Under the pieces are notes generated by a model. The model was not told where the DNA came from and ran no database searches. It saw nothing but the letters and a program-made list of their open reading frames with translations. Positions 27,401 through 35,164 of a DNA stretch of 64,000 bases are shown one piece after another. Numbering within the stretch: the first letter of the stretch is position 1; every line of letters starts with the position of its first letter. The position numbers were made by a program, and so were the translations under genes. Source of the stretch: CAZGXM01 sp964529795 (GTDB taxonomy: Bacteria > Bacillota > JADQBR01). Where the stretch lies: assembly GCA_964529795.1 (NCBI GenBank), contig CAZGXM010000003.1, positions 21,175-85,174 of the forward strand. The letters run 5' to 3'.

Positions 27401-28012
27401 AAAATTGCCATGCGGGACCTGGAAATTCGCGGTGCAGGGAATATTCTTGGTCCGGAACAGCACGGTCACATGCTTGCAGTTGGTTTTGACCTGTATTGCC
27501 AATTGCTGGAGGATGCTGTGAGAAACCTCAAGGGAGAAGTTGAACAGGCACCGAAGAAGCCGCCGCTGATTGAACTGACAGTGGATGCCTATATTCCCAA
27601 TGAATACATTACGGATTCCGGCGAAAAAATTGAATTTTACCGTACCCTTACTACAGCTGCTGACCTGGAGACGGTGGAAACAGCCGCCCAGGCTGTGGCG
27701 GACAGATATGGAAAAGCGCCGGACCAGGTAAACAACTTGCTGACTTTGGCCAAACTGCGGGTGTTGGGGCTGGAGCTGGGGCTGAACGCCATTAAACAGG
27801 TCAACGGAGAGAGGGTGGAAATGCGGTTTAACGACGGGGTTAACATCAGTGCAGAGAAATTGATGACCCTGGCACAGCGATTCCACCGCCGCCTGAGCAT
27901 TTCCGTGGTTGGGGGCCTGACACTGCTGGTAAGGACAAAACGATTGGGCCAGAGGGATTTGCTGGCATTGCTGGAAAATGTCCTGATCGAGGCAAAAATT
28001 CTTGTGACTTAA
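24488..28012 (+). CDS. mfd: Transcription-repair coupling factor
   Basis: 1174-residue SF2 translocase that removes stalled RNA polymerase and recruits UvrA. The N-terminal UvrB-like region includes RGGITDIYPV, followed by the RNA-polymerase-interacting domain (KVGDYVVHENHGVGRYLGI). The motor has Walker A GDVGYGKTE, Walker B DEEQRFG, SATPIPRT and QLRGRVGRSN. The C-terminal TRCF domain runs from ~1010. ATG follows AAGGGG. Standard pth-mfd order. Confidence 0.98.
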   Translation: MSKRISGLVNLFKESQPVITLNLGLRSGKKYQLGYGISGSARALFAASLQEAGYQVLVVTANSEEAKKIYSDLENIGLPGKAAYFPAREIIPYEVYAHSNELQNQRLAVMKGLALGEIGCVVAPVSALSVSLVPFKIFSQSLKVLKQGGQLEPGHMAEWLVSRGFERVDRVENAGQFSVRGGITDIYPVAGEPVRLEFFGDIIDSLRYFEVATQRSQAKVDRVVLSPAQELILTRESRERGRQAIEEEFARIRKKLLSTKKYQAVERLNDKVQSALEKLDDGRWLTGLEQFQCFFYPRATTLIAYFNRPPVVLWDEVSRIEEEANRLAKERGNTYAQLLMDGAILPSQNNNYLSLSELYEQKCHGRIFLSLLPKGFSGDIKPEQVVNFEIHAAPSFLGKMDMLTENLRRWLKKKYRIVLFTADKDRAKRLHSYLWDAGVEVVLSEDIQGQPERGKIIVSWPGFQQGFQYPLEKLILLTDSELYGLKHRSRKILKNGKKAGVLHDLKVGDYVVHENHGVGRYLGIKQLEVGGVYRDYLHLQYAGKDKLYLPTEQASLIQAYVGAEGHVPKLNKLGGNEWTRIKRRVKQSVEDLAKELLALYAARETAKGFAFPPDSEWQKEFEGQFIYEETPDQLTAIDEVKADMERPKPMDRLLVGDVGYGKTEVAMRAAFKACEAGKQVAILAPTTVLAQQHYLNFKERFQHFPIRIGVLSRFSGKSEQKTAIEGLRRGKIDIIIGTHRLLSADVRFKDLGLLVIDEEQRFGVRHKERLKELHHQVDVLTLSATPIPRTLHMSLIGVRDMSVIETAPEERYPVQTYVVEHSPELVRDAIYREINRGGQVFYVSNRVRGLQKKAAELQQLVPEASVGVGHGQMPDRELEQVMLDFINGKYDVLVCTTIVENGLDIQNANTLIVDEADHMGLAQLYQLRGRVGRSNRVAYAYLTYRKDKVLNQAAEKRLSAIREFTELGLGFKIAMRDLEIRGAGNILGPEQHGHMLAVGFDLYCQLLEDAVRNLKGEVEQAPKKPPLIELTVDAYIPNEYITDSGEKIEFYRTLTTAADLETVETAAQAVADRYGKAPDQVNNLLTLAKLRVLGLELGLNAIKQVNGERVEMRFNDGVNISAEKLMTLAQRFHRRLSISVVGGLTLLVRTKRLGQRDLLALLENVLIEAKILVT

Positions 28013-28061
28013 CCGGTATCTTGATATAATAAGGGTATCTTGTTTGGAAGGTTGTGAATAT

Positions 28062-29048
28062 ATGCGCAAGAAAAACTTACTTATTTTTATCGGTTTATTG
28101 TTAGTACTTGCTTTGCTGGTCGTGGGTTGTGGAAAAAAAGACAGTAACGTTGTAGCCAAAGTTAACGGAGAAGAGATTACCCGGTCAGAGTTGGCTACAA
28201 GGGTGAGCAGGATGCAGTCCTCCGCAGGGCACCAGGGAGCCAACCTGAGCAAGGAACAGCAGGAAATGTTTGACAAAGGCTTGCAAAAGGAAGCTTTGGA
28301 ACAGTTGATTCAAGAAAAATTGGTGTATGCTGAAGCAGAAAAAAGGGGTTTGACAGTGGATGATGTCAAGGCGGAGGAACATCTGGAAAAGATTAAGAGT
28401 CAATTTCCCGATGAGAAAATGTTCCAGCAAATTCTCCAGCAGCAAAATCTTACCGAAGAAGCATTGAAGGAATACTTTAAATACCAGTTAACCGAGGATG
28501 CGCTGTTTAATGCGGTTACTGCCAAGGTTAAGGTTACCGAGCAGGAAGTGCGGGATTACTATAATGAAAACAAGGACAACCTGGTGAAGATGAAGGCAAG
28601 CCACATTTTAGTCTTGGCTCAGGAGGGGAAAGCGACGGAAGAAGAAAAACAGCAGGCAAAAGAAAAAGCGGAAGAATTGATTAAACAGTTGGAAAACGGT
28701 GCGGATTTTGCCAAATTGGCTGAAGAAAACTCTGACGATACCACCTCTGCCAAGAACGGCGGCTTGATTGATATGTACTTTACCAAGAAAAATTCGAACT
28801 TTGTTCAGGAGTTTGTTGACGGTGCTTTCCTGTTGGATGAAGGCGAATTTAGCAAAGAGCCAGTGGAAACCCAATTTGGTTACCACATTATCAAGGCTGA
28901 AGAAAAACTGGATACCTTTGAAAAGTTAAAAGGGCAAATAGAAGAAAAACTGTTGAGTGACGTAAAAGGAAAAACTTTCAAAGACTATTTTGAAAATCTT
29001 AAAGCCAGTGCAGAAATTGAAAAATACCTTGAAAAAGCCACCGAATAA
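28062..29048 (+). CDS. PrsA-like parvulin foldase lipoprotein
   Basis: Begins MRKKNLLIFIG with a signal peptide ending in lipobox LLVVGC, so it is lipid-anchored outside the membrane. A SurA-like N domain (~30-165) precedes a parvulin domain (~178-275: MKASHILVLAQEG, ENGADFAKLAEENS, TQFGYHIIKAEE), then a helical tail. It assists folding of secreted proteins. The ATG at 28062 is preferred over the in-frame TTG at 28044 because it begins the signal peptide. A terminator overlaps the stop. Confidence 0.92.
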   Translation: MRKKNLLIFIGLLLVLALLVVGCGKKDSNVVAKVNGEEITRSELATRVSRMQSSAGHQGANLSKEQQEMFDKGLQKEALEQLIQEKLVYAEAEKRGLTVDDVKAEEHLEKIKSQFPDEKMFQQILQQQNLTEEALKEYFKYQLTEDALFNAVTAKVKVTEQEVRDYYNENKDNLVKMKASHILVLAQEGKATEEEKQQAKEKAEELIKQLENGADFAKLAEENSDDTTSAKNGGLIDMYFTKKNSNFVQEFVDGAFLLDEGEFSKEPVETQFGYHIIKAEEKLDTFEKLKGQIEEKLLSDVKGKTFKDYFENLKASAEIEKYLEKATE

Positions 29049-29061
29049 ACGGTGGCTTTTT
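29034..29061 (+). terminator. Terminator after prsA-like gene
   Basis: Perfect stem AAAGCCACCG / CGGTGGCTTT, loop AATAAA, then T-run. The left arm lies in the last codons. Confidence 0.88.
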
Positions 29062-29110
29062 ACGGGCAATATTTTTCCCGCAAAATATTTAATGATAGGT
29101 TGGAAAAAAA

Positions 29111-29141
29111 TGAATAAATACTAAACCGGAGATATATACTA
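29111..29141 (+). promoter_or_regulatory. Sigma-G promoter of spoVT
   Basis: TGAATA, 18 bases, TATACTA. This matches the sigma-G consensus TGAATA-N17/18-CATACTA in all but one base. It lies 65 bases before spoVT, which is sigma-G dependent in B. subtilis. Confidence 0.75.
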
Positions 29142-29205
29142 TCAGTAAACAGGAGACAAAAGACTTAATGGCTTTCAAGTTGACGAAAAGGAGGGATAAC
29201 AGTCG

Positions 29206-29769
29206 ATGAAGGCAACAGGAATTGTTCGGCGCATTGATGATCTAGGAAGAGTTGTTATTCCCAAAGAAATTCGTAGGACGTTAAGAATTCGTGAAGGTGA
29301 CCCGCTGGAAATATTTGTTGATCGGGAAGGCGAAGTAATATTAAAAAAATATTCTCCTATTGGTGAGTTGGGTGACTTTGCCAAGGAGTATGCTGATTCC
29401 CTCTATGAAGCTATTGGACATATTGCCTGTATAGCTGACCGGGATAATATAATTGCGGTAGCAGGGGCGCCCAAAAAGGAGTTTCTAAACAAACCGGTAG
29501 GGCCGGCTGTGGAAAGAGTAATGGAGGAAAGAAAATCAATATTGATTAACAACCCCGGCGAGCATGGTTACTGTCAAATCTGCGCAACAGAAGATGAAAA
29601 TGCACCTTGCAAGTATTCGGCGGAAGTAGTGGCGCCGATAATTGCTGAAGGCGATCCCATTGGCGCCGTTATTCTCTGTTCCAAAGAACCAAACGTAAAA
29701 ATGGGTGATATGGAATTGAAATTGGCGGAAACCGCTGCAGGGTTTTTGGCAAAACAAATGGAACAATAA
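29206..29769 (+). CDS. spoVT: Stage V sporulation protein T
   Basis: 187 residues. The N-terminal AbrB/SpoVT swapped-hairpin DNA-binding domain (~1-47, GIVRRIDDLGRVVIPKEIRR) is followed by a GAF-like ligand domain (~55-180). SpoVT is a forespore regulator that tunes sigma-G genes. Here GAF contains CQICATEDENAPC, a Cys-rich loop. AAGGAGGGA precedes the ATG. Spacing from mfd/prsA matches the Bacillus order, but spoVB is not between spoVT and mazG. Confidence 0.96.
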   Translation: MKATGIVRRIDDLGRVVIPKEIRRTLRIREGDPLEIFVDREGEVILKKYSPIGELGDFAKEYADSLYEAIGHIACIADRDNIIAVAGAPKKEFLNKPVGPAVERVMEERKSILINNPGEHGYCQICATEDENAPCKYSAEVVAPIIAEGDPIGAVILCSKEPNVKMGDMELKLAETAAGFLAKQMEQ

Positions 29770-29780
29770 ATAATATAGAA

Positions 29781-29810
29781 TTTTAAGGCGGCGCAAATGC
29801 CGCCTTAAAA
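29781..29810 (+). terminator. Inverted repeat after spoVT
   Basis: Perfect 12-base stem TTTTAAGGCGGC / GCCGCCTTAAAA, loop GCAAAT. No T-run follows, so termination is likely but not certain. Confidence 0.5.
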
Positions 29811-29921
29811 AATGGTGTCAGGGCAGGGGTATTTATAGACTGCAAAATTTTAAGCTGTTTTCTGTTATTGGCGCCAAACTGACAAAAATACTGATGAGGT
29901 CGGGAATTGTGAGGTGAGAGT

Positions 29922-31373
29922 ATGATAGAAATCATTGGTCTGGGCCCCGGTGATTTTAATTGCCTGCCGGTAAAAAACTTAAACCGTTTACGGGAAGCGG
30001 AAAATTTGTGGCTGCGGACCGGCAAGCATCCCGTGGCGAAACATTTAAGCGAACAGGGAATAGAATACCAAACATTTGACAGCCTTTATGAACAGGCTGG
30101 GGACTTTACCGGTCTTTACCGCCAGATAGTGGCAAGGCTCAAAGAGATGTCTGCCCGGGGGCCCGTCTCTTATGCCGTACCCGGCCACCCGCTGGTGGCG
30201 GAAGATACGGTAAAGCTTTTGACGGCTGACCCTGCGGTGGAAGCCCGCATTTATCCCGCCATGAGCTGTATCGATGCGGTTTTTGCATTTTTGGGCGTGG
30301 ACCCTGTTGACGGAAAGGGAGTAACAGTAGTTGATGCCTTGAGTATGGATGGGAAGCACTTGGACCCGACCCGGGTGCTGCTGGTGCTACAAGCCTATAA
30401 CCGCCGGGTTTGTTCCGATTTGAAACTTACTTTAATGGAAAAATATCCTGATGACATGCAGGTTTGTTTGGTCAGAGCGGCAGGCATATCAGGGATGGAA
30501 GAAAAAATGTGGCTGCCTCTTTATGAACTGGACAGGCACAACTGGGTGGATCATTTGACCAGCGTATATATTCCGGCAGCAGAAGAGAGGCAAACCTCTA
30601 ATGTACCGCTGGACCCCTTAACCGATATCATGGCTACCCTGCGGGGTGAGCACGGTTGTCCGTGGGACAGGCGTCAGAACCACCGGTCTTTAAGGCGTTA
30701 CGTAATCGAAGAAGCTTATGAGGTAGCAGATGCTATCGACCAGGAAGATATGAATAAATTGTGTGAGGAGTTGGGAGACTTACTACTGCAGGTTGTTTTT
30801 CACGCGCAAATAGCCAAGGAAAACAGTTGCTTTGACATGAATGATGTACTAGCGGGAATAGTGTCGAAAATGGTGCGCCGTCACCCCCATGTGTTTGGTG
30901 AAGCGGAAGTTACCAATACCGGGGAGGTGCTACATAAGTGGGAGGAAATTAAGGCCAGGGAGCGAGAGGGTACAAAAGAGGATAGTATTATAAACGTTCC
31001 TTTGGCCCTGCCCGGCTTGATGCTGGCGGAGAAGGCCCAGTCCCAGGCGGCCCGGGTTGGCTTTGATTGGGACAGGCCTGAAGAGGCGTTGCTGAAAGTT
31101 TTCGAAGAGGTAACAGAACTTACGGAAGCAGTAACAGAAAAAGACATGGTGAAAATAAAGGAAGAAATAGGCGATTTATTATTTTCGGTGGTTAATGTCA
31201 CCAGATTGCTGAAATTGGAACCCGAGGAGGTGCTAAAACAGGCGGTTAACAAATTTATCGGGCGCTTTCGGTATATGGAAAAGAAAGTACGGGAGCAGGG
31301 CGCTGCTTTGGCGGTATTAAATTTGGAACAATTGGAAAAACTCTGGCAGGAATCAAAAAAATATACCGGCTAA
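29922..31373 (+). CDS. mazG: YabN-type fusion: SAM-dependent methylase plus MazG pyrophosphohydrolase
   Basis: 483 residues. The N-terminal ~220 form a tetrapyrrole-methylase fold (MIEIIGLGPGDF, YAVPGHPLVAEDTV) of unknown substrate. The remainder holds two MazG units: IMATLRGEHGCPWDRRQ with EEAYEVADAI and CEELGDLLLQ, then EEVTELTEAV with KEEIGDLLFSV. The EExxE/ExxD residues bind magnesium and cleave NTPs to NMP and PPi, cleansing aberrant nucleotides. Same architecture as B. subtilis YabN in the same neighbourhood. Confidence 0.95.
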   Translation: MIEIIGLGPGDFNCLPVKNLNRLREAENLWLRTGKHPVAKHLSEQGIEYQTFDSLYEQAGDFTGLYRQIVARLKEMSARGPVSYAVPGHPLVAEDTVKLLTADPAVEARIYPAMSCIDAVFAFLGVDPVDGKGVTVVDALSMDGKHLDPTRVLLVLQAYNRRVCSDLKLTLMEKYPDDMQVCLVRAAGISGMEEKMWLPLYELDRHNWVDHLTSVYIPAAEERQTSNVPLDPLTDIMATLRGEHGCPWDRRQNHRSLRRYVIEEAYEVADAIDQEDMNKLCEELGDLLLQVVFHAQIAKENSCFDMNDVLAGIVSKMVRRHPHVFGEAEVTNTGEVLHKWEEIKAREREGTKEDSIINVPLALPGLMLAEKAQSQAARVGFDWDRPEEALLKVFEEVTELTEAVTEKDMVKIKEEIGDLLFSVVNVTRLLKLEPEEVLKQAVNKFIGRFRYMEKKVREQGAALAVLNLEQLEKLWQESKKYTG

Positions 31374-31490
31374 TCAGGGGAAAAACATGAAAAACTTGGG
31401 ATTTCAGCAGGAATTTCCTAGAATATCGCGAATAGTCTTTAAGGTAACTTCTACAGGAGTACCGTTAAAATATGCTTAGGAGGGATTGCC

Positions 31491-31763
31491 TTGAACAAAA
31501 CAGAATTGGTAAGCAGCGTCGCAGAAAAAGCAGAGATTACCAAAAAAGACGCTGAGAAGGTAGTTAGTGCGCTTTTGGATTCAATCAAAGATGCTTTAGC
31601 GGCAGGTGACAAGGTACAATTAGTTGGTTTTGGGACTTTTGAAGTAAGAGAAAGAGCTGCCCGTACCGGACGCAACCCCAAGACCGGAGAAGAAATAAAA
31701 ATTGCGGCTACTAAAGTTCCGGCGTTCAAAGCCGGTAAGACTTTAAAGGATGCTGTCAATTAA
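31491..31763 (+). CDS. hup: DNA-binding protein HU
   Basis: 90-residue nucleoid protein, [20 protein letters not shown], with [18 protein letters not shown], the DNA-binding arm, and a C-terminal [16 protein letters not shown]. The TTG start follows TTAGGAGGGA. Its own terminator follows. In many Firmicutes the next gene is the S4-domain ribosome-quality gene rqcP; it is not here. Confidence 0.97.
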   Translation: MNKTELVSSVAEKAEITKKDAEKVVSALLDSIKDALAAGDKVQLVGFGTFEVRERAARTGRNPKTGEEIKIAATKVPAFKAGKTLKDAVN

Positions 31764-31774
31764 AGAGAGCGGTG

Positions 31775-31805
31775 ATCGGGTTCCATCAGGAACCTGATTT
31801 TTTTT
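31775..31805 (+). terminator. Terminator after hup
   Basis: Stem ATCGGGTTCC / GGAACCTGAT (one G-T), loop ATCA, eight T. Confidence 0.88.
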
Positions 31806-31907
31806 ACGGGACTAACTGCCAAGGTTTTCAGTAAATATTTGCCATTCATTAAATACTTCCTAAAGGAAAAAATAAGGATAAACCCCGGGAACAGGAGGTA
31901 GTAATGA

Positions 31908-32879
31908 ATGTTTAGGAATACCCTCAAGTATATTTTTTTGGTTGCTTTAGTTTCAGTGTTTGTACTTGCTGCAACAGGTTGTCCCAATGCCGCTAAAAAA
32001 CCCGGCGTGCCTGATAATCAAACCAGGCCCCGGGGGCCTGGTGGAAAAGAACCTACCATCACGCTTTTTATTAATGAAACCGGTGAGAAAAAGGAAATAA
32101 AAATGGAGGAATATTTAAAAGGTGTAGTGGCGGCGGAAATGGATACTTTCTGGCCGGTGGAAGCCCTTGCAGCCCAGGCAATTCTTGCTCGCACTTTTAC
32201 CATAAAAAAAATTCAGCAAGGTGGTGTCAAGGAGCACGGGACCAATGCTTCCACCAGTGTAGAAGAATTTCAGTCCTATGCCCCCGACAAGATTAATGAC
32301 AGGGTGGAAAAAGCAGTGGCGAGAACCAGGGGTAAAGTTGTTACCTACAAGGGCAATTATATCAATGGCTGGTTCTTTGCAGACGGCGGTGGTAAAACTG
32401 CTGCCTCGGCCCAAGAAGGGCTGGCGTTTAAAAAAGAGCCAGCTCCGTACGTTCAAAGTGTCAAAGACCCCGGGTTTGCCATTACCGTGGAAGAAAACAA
32501 ATCCTGGACCGCTACATTTCCCTTGCGTCAAGTGCGGCAGGCGGTGAAAGAAAAGGCGGGGCAGGACCCCGGGAGTATTGATAGTGTGAAAATTATCAAA
32601 AAAGGCCCATCGGGCAGGGCTACATCTATTCGTGTCGGTAAAGTTACAGTCAGCGGCCCGGCCTTACGCCTGGCTTTGGGGAGCACAAAAATGCGTTCTA
32701 CGTTGATTGACAGCATTGCCGTCAAGGGCAGCAATTTGGTTATCAGCGGGAAGGGTTACGGCCACGGGGTAGGAATGAGTCAATGGGGTGCCAAAGCACT
32801 GGCACAGCAGGGCAAGTCTCCGGAGGAGATTATCAACTACTTCTTTAAAGATGTGAGAATTCAGAAGGTATGGGATTGA
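31908..32879 (+). CDS. SpoIID/LytB-domain lipoprotein
   Basis: 323 residues. Signal peptide with lipobox LAATGC, then a SpoIID/LytB domain: EEYLKGVVAAEMDTFWPVEA with the catalytic-type Glu in AAEM, LAAQAILARTF, and the conserved end GYGHGVGMSQWGAKALAQQG. SpoIID is a lytic transglycosylase that thins septal wall during engulfment. This lipid-anchored relative may act in sporulation or vegetative wall turnover. AGGAGGT precedes the ATG. It occupies the spot between hup and yabP. Confidence 0.87.
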   Translation: MFRNTLKYIFLVALVSVFVLAATGCPNAAKKPGVPDNQTRPRGPGGKEPTITLFINETGEKKEIKMEEYLKGVVAAEMDTFWPVEALAAQAILARTFTIKKIQQGGVKEHGTNASTSVEEFQSYAPDKINDRVEKAVARTRGKVVTYKGNYINGWFFADGGGKTAASAQEGLAFKKEPAPYVQSVKDPGFAITVEENKSWTATFPLRQVRQAVKEKAGQDPGSIDSVKIIKKGPSGRATSIRVGKVTVSGPALRLALGSTKMRSTLIDSIAVKGSNLVISGKGYGHGVGMSQWGAKALAQQGKSPEEIINYFFKDVRIQKVWD

Positions 32880-32903
32880 GGCGCGAGCGCCTCTCTTTTT
32901 TTT
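32878..32903 (+). terminator. Terminator after spoIID-like gene
   Basis: GAGGCGC / GCGCCTC with minimal loop followed by TCTTTTTTTTT; begins within the stop codon. Confidence 0.85.
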
Positions 32904-32904
32904 G

Positions 32905-32933
32905 TCATAACTTGTTTTTGACGGACATACATT
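32905..32933 (+). promoter_or_regulatory. Sigma-E promoter of yabPQ
   Basis: -35 TCATAAC (consensus kmATATT, five of seven), 14 bases, -10 CATACATT, an exact match to CATACAnT. It lies 26 bases before yabP, which is sigma-E controlled in B. subtilis. Confidence 0.65.
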
Positions 32934-32958
32934 TATCAAGAAAGGAGGCGTTTACCCA

Positions 32959-33225
32959 ATGAGCCAGGAGCACCAGCTGACACTTACGGATAGAAAGTCA
33001 CTGTCGGTAACTGGAGTCAAACACGTGGACAGCTTTGATGAAGGAAAAATCCTTTTGAACACCAGCTTTGGCGTTTTACTGTTAAAGGGCGAGGGCCTAA
33101 ACGTAAATCAGCTTAATTTAGATGAAGGCAAGGTATCTGTCACCGGCAAGATCAGTTGCGTCCAGTACTTGGAAGAAGCACAGATAAGAAGGGGCAAGGG
33201 AATCTTACAAAAATTATTAAAATAA
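32959..33225 (+). CDS. yabP: Sporulation protein YabP
   Basis: 88-residue beta-rich protein of the YabP/YqfC family: LTLTDRKSLSVTGVKHVDSF, then ILLNTSFGVLLLKGEGL and a final GKISCVQYLEE. YabP is made in the mother cell and needed for spore cortex or coat steps; the exact role is unknown. AAAGGAGGCG precedes the ATG. It is followed by yabQ, the conserved pair. Confidence 0.93.
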   Translation: MSQEHQLTLTDRKSLSVTGVKHVDSFDEGKILLNTSFGVLLLKGEGLNVNQLNLDEGKVSVTGKISCVQYLEEAQIRRGKGILQKLLK

Positions 33226-33267
33226 AATATGTCCGATTTGAGAAACTGAACTGGGGGGAGAGGGAAA

Positions 33268-33777
33268 ATGATACCGGTATTGACCCAGTTGCAGTATTTT
33301 TTTTGGACTGTGACAGTCGGTTTCGCTATAGCTTTTTCTTTTGATTTCTACCGGGCATTGCGTGTATTTTTAAAACCTCCCCGCTGGGCAGTTCACCTTT
33401 GTGACCTGTTTTTTTGGATTTTGGCCACCATCGTGGGGTACTTGATGCTGTTGGGCATCAATTGGGGTGAAGTGCGTTTGTATGTCCTGATCGGTATCGG
33501 CATTGGCGCTTATATTTATTATGGTTTAACCAGCAAGTATTTTTTTAATTTCTGGCTGTACTTATTTAATTTAACCCGTCGTTTACTCAAGGTTTTCCGC
33601 CGCTTGGTCAAACTGCCGTTCAGACTGTTAAAGAAAATATTTCGGATACCCCTGGGTTTGATTACCTATAGTTTGTATAAATGTAGCGGTATTTTTCAAG
33701 TTTTGCGCGGGTTGAGCAAAATTTGCAAACAAAGATGTAAAAACGCTCTGGGGAGACTACGCAAGCCGCGAACTTGA
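33268..33777 (+). CDS. yabQ: Spore cortex biosynthesis protein YabQ
   Basis: 169 residues, membrane protein with about four N-terminal helices (~5-100: QLQYFFWTVTVGFAIAFSFD with FYRALR, WILATIVGYLMLL, YVLIGIGIGAYIYYGL) and a highly basic C-terminal half. YabQ is an outer-forespore-membrane protein required for cortex formation. GGGGGGAGAGG precedes the ATG. Same operon as yabP. Confidence 0.93.
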   Translation: MIPVLTQLQYFFWTVTVGFAIAFSFDFYRALRVFLKPPRWAVHLCDLFFWILATIVGYLMLLGINWGEVRLYVLIGIGIGAYIYYGLTSKYFFNFWLYLFNLTRRLLKVFRRLVKLPFRLLKKIFRIPLGLITYSLYKCSGIFQVLRGLSKICKQRCKNALGRLRKPRT

Positions 33778-33831
33778 CTTTCCCTGATATATTGAACGTT
33801 TTGTCAACAATTTGTGGCTCTCCGGTTTTAT

Positions 33832-33865
33832 CTGCAGGGTTATTTTTTAGGAAAATTCCCTGCAG
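33832..33865 (+). repeat. Inverted repeat between yabQ and HTH gene
   Basis: CTGCAGGG / CCCTGCAG with an 18-base AT-rich loop; no T-run after it, so role unclear. Confidence 0.4.
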
Positions 33866-33913
33866 CGGCAGGAATCTTTTCACTCGGCGCGAAACTAGAT
33901 AAATGTACTAAAA

Positions 33914-33945
33914 TTATCCACAATCTGTAGATAACTTGTGGACAA
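33914..33945 (+). promoter_or_regulatory. Inverted pair of DnaA boxes
   Basis: TTATCCACA (perfect) at 33914-33922 and TGTGGACAA (reverse of TTGTCCACA, one base off) at 33937-33945, 14 bases apart. They sit directly before the small HTH gene and divIC. Confidence 0.6.
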
Positions 33946-33960
33946 ACCTGAGGATGGAAC

Positions 33961-34185
33961 ATGAAAATTGAGATACGCGCTGTGGAAAAACTGAGTTTCC
34001 GGGAACGCCAGGTGGTGGTCCTGAAGGAGATGGGCAGGTCTACCGAGGAGATAGCCAAGCAACTGAAACTGTCGGCAAGCTCGGTTGCTACCCTGTTACA
34101 CCGGGCCCGCTCCAAGGGATACCAGGTGGTAATTGTTTTGCCGGGTGATGCCCTGGGAATCTTTGTGGAAGAGGAGGAAGCGTAA
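33961..34185 (+). CDS. Small sigma-region-4-like helix-turn-helix protein
   Basis: 74 residues. LSFRERQVVVLKEMGRSTEE and IAKQLKLSASSVATLLHRAR form a sigma-70 region 4/LuxR-type helix-turn-helix, with the short tail VVIVLPGDALGIFVEEEEA. It has no core-polymerase-binding region 2, so it is not a full sigma factor. Its stop touches the divIC start (TAAATG), making a two-gene operon. Targets unknown; the DnaA boxes upstream suggest cell-cycle-linked control. Confidence 0.7.
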   Translation: MKIEIRAVEKLSFRERQVVVLKEMGRSTEEIAKQLKLSASSVATLLHRARSKGYQVVIVLPGDALGIFVEEEEA

Positions 34186-34581
34186 ATGGAAGCATATAAA
34201 TTATCTGTCAAAGAAAGCTACCAACCACCTCCGCCCCGGGTGCAAAAAAAACGTCGCCGGCGATTTAAATGGAAACTGGGGTCGCTGGTGCTTTTACTGG
34301 TATTGGGCTACATATTATTTTCCTTTGGACGGGTCTATTACCAGATTCACCAGCTGAATTTGAAGAAATCGGCACTGGAACGAGAGCTGCATGCCCTGGA
34401 AAGAGAAAACCGGGCTTTAATTGAGAAAGTGAGGCTGGTGCAGACCGATGCTTATATTGAAAAACTGGCCAGGGAGGAACTGGGCTTGGTCAAACCAGGG
34501 GAGACAATAATGGTACCTGCTTTCCCCGGAGACGCTAAACCGTTGAAAGAAACTGACAAAAACCGGGATATCCGGGACTAA
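34186..34581 (+). CDS. divIC: Septum formation initiator DivIC/FtsB family
   Basis: 131 residues: basic N-tail (KKRRRRFKWK), one membrane helix (~43-60, SLVLLLVLGYILFSFGRV) and an outside coiled coil (LNLKKSALERELHALE) ending in YIEKLAREELGLVKPGE, the family signature. Part of the FtsL/DivIB/DivIC divisome subcomplex. Located between yabQ and the S1-domain gene as in B. subtilis. Confidence 0.92.
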   Translation: MEAYKLSVKESYQPPPPRVQKKRRRRFKWKLGSLVLLLVLGYILFSFGRVYYQIHQLNLKKSALERELHALERENRALIEKVRLVQTDAYIEKLAREELGLVKPGETIMVPAFPGDAKPLKETDKNRDIRD

Positions 34582-34602
34582 CCCTTCTGGCGCGCGGTCT
34601 TA

Positions 34603-34631
34603 TTGACACTTTGGCTTCGCCGGGATATAAT
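34603..34631 (+). promoter_or_regulatory. Perfect sigma-A promoter
   Basis: TTGACA, 17 bases, TATAAT: both hexamers match consensus. It lies 41 bases before the S1-domain gene, implying strong housekeeping expression. Confidence 0.85.
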
Positions 34632-34671
34632 GTTACTAATGTTAAAAATGATAGGAGGAATATTTTTTCGT

Positions 34672-35055
34672 ATGTCTATTGCAGTAGGCAATATACTTGA
34701 AGGGGTAGTGACCGGCATTACCAAATTTGGTGCTTTTGTAGAGCTACCCGGCGGGGTTACAGGCTTGGTTCACATTTCTGAAGTGGCCGATGCTTATGTT
34801 AAAAATGTTAAAGATTATGTGAAAGAAAGCGAAAAAGTCAGAGTTAAAGTTATTAATATCGACAAAAGCGGCAAGATTGGCTTGTCTATTAAGCAGGCAC
34901 AACCGGACTACAGTCCCTTTAAGAAACATCAGCGCCCCAAAACCAAGGCGAGCTTTGAAGATAAATTGGCCAAATTTTTAAAAGAAAGTGATGAAAGACA
35001 ACAGGATTTAAAGCGGAATACTGACGCAAAACGCGGCGGCAGAGGTAGATTTTAA
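34672..35055 (+). CDS. yabR: S1-domain RNA-binding protein (YabR-like)
   Basis: 127 residues. The S1/OB fold (~1-72) has VGNILEGVVTGITKFGAFVEL, GLVHISEVAD and KVINIDKSGKIGLSIKQ. A basic tail ends KRGGRGRF, RGG-like. B. subtilis YabR lies in the same place after divIC. The ATG at 34672 is used because it starts the S1 fold, and AGGAGG is 13 bases upstream. Confidence 0.9.
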   Translation: MSIAVGNILEGVVTGITKFGAFVELPGGVTGLVHISEVADAYVKNVKDYVKESEKVRVKVINIDKSGKIGLSIKQAQPDYSPFKKHQRPKTKASFEDKLAKFLKESDERQQDLKRNTDAKRGGRGRF

Positions 35056-35077
35056 GCACCTTAACAGGTGCTTTTTT
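35054..35077 (+). terminator. Terminator after S1-domain gene
   Basis: Stem AAGCACCT / AGGTGCTT, loop TAAC, six T. Confidence 0.88.
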
Positions 35078-35164
35078 ACTGTATCATGCAGTGGCAGGCA
35101 GTGGACATGTTTGCATAGCAGACAAGGTTACACTGACACTTTACTTTCAAGGGGGACAAAAAAC

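Noticed and set aside
27266..28276. Long minus-strand frame opposite mfd/prsA (336 codons)
   Set aside because: Antisense shadow running across two real genes and their intergenic region.
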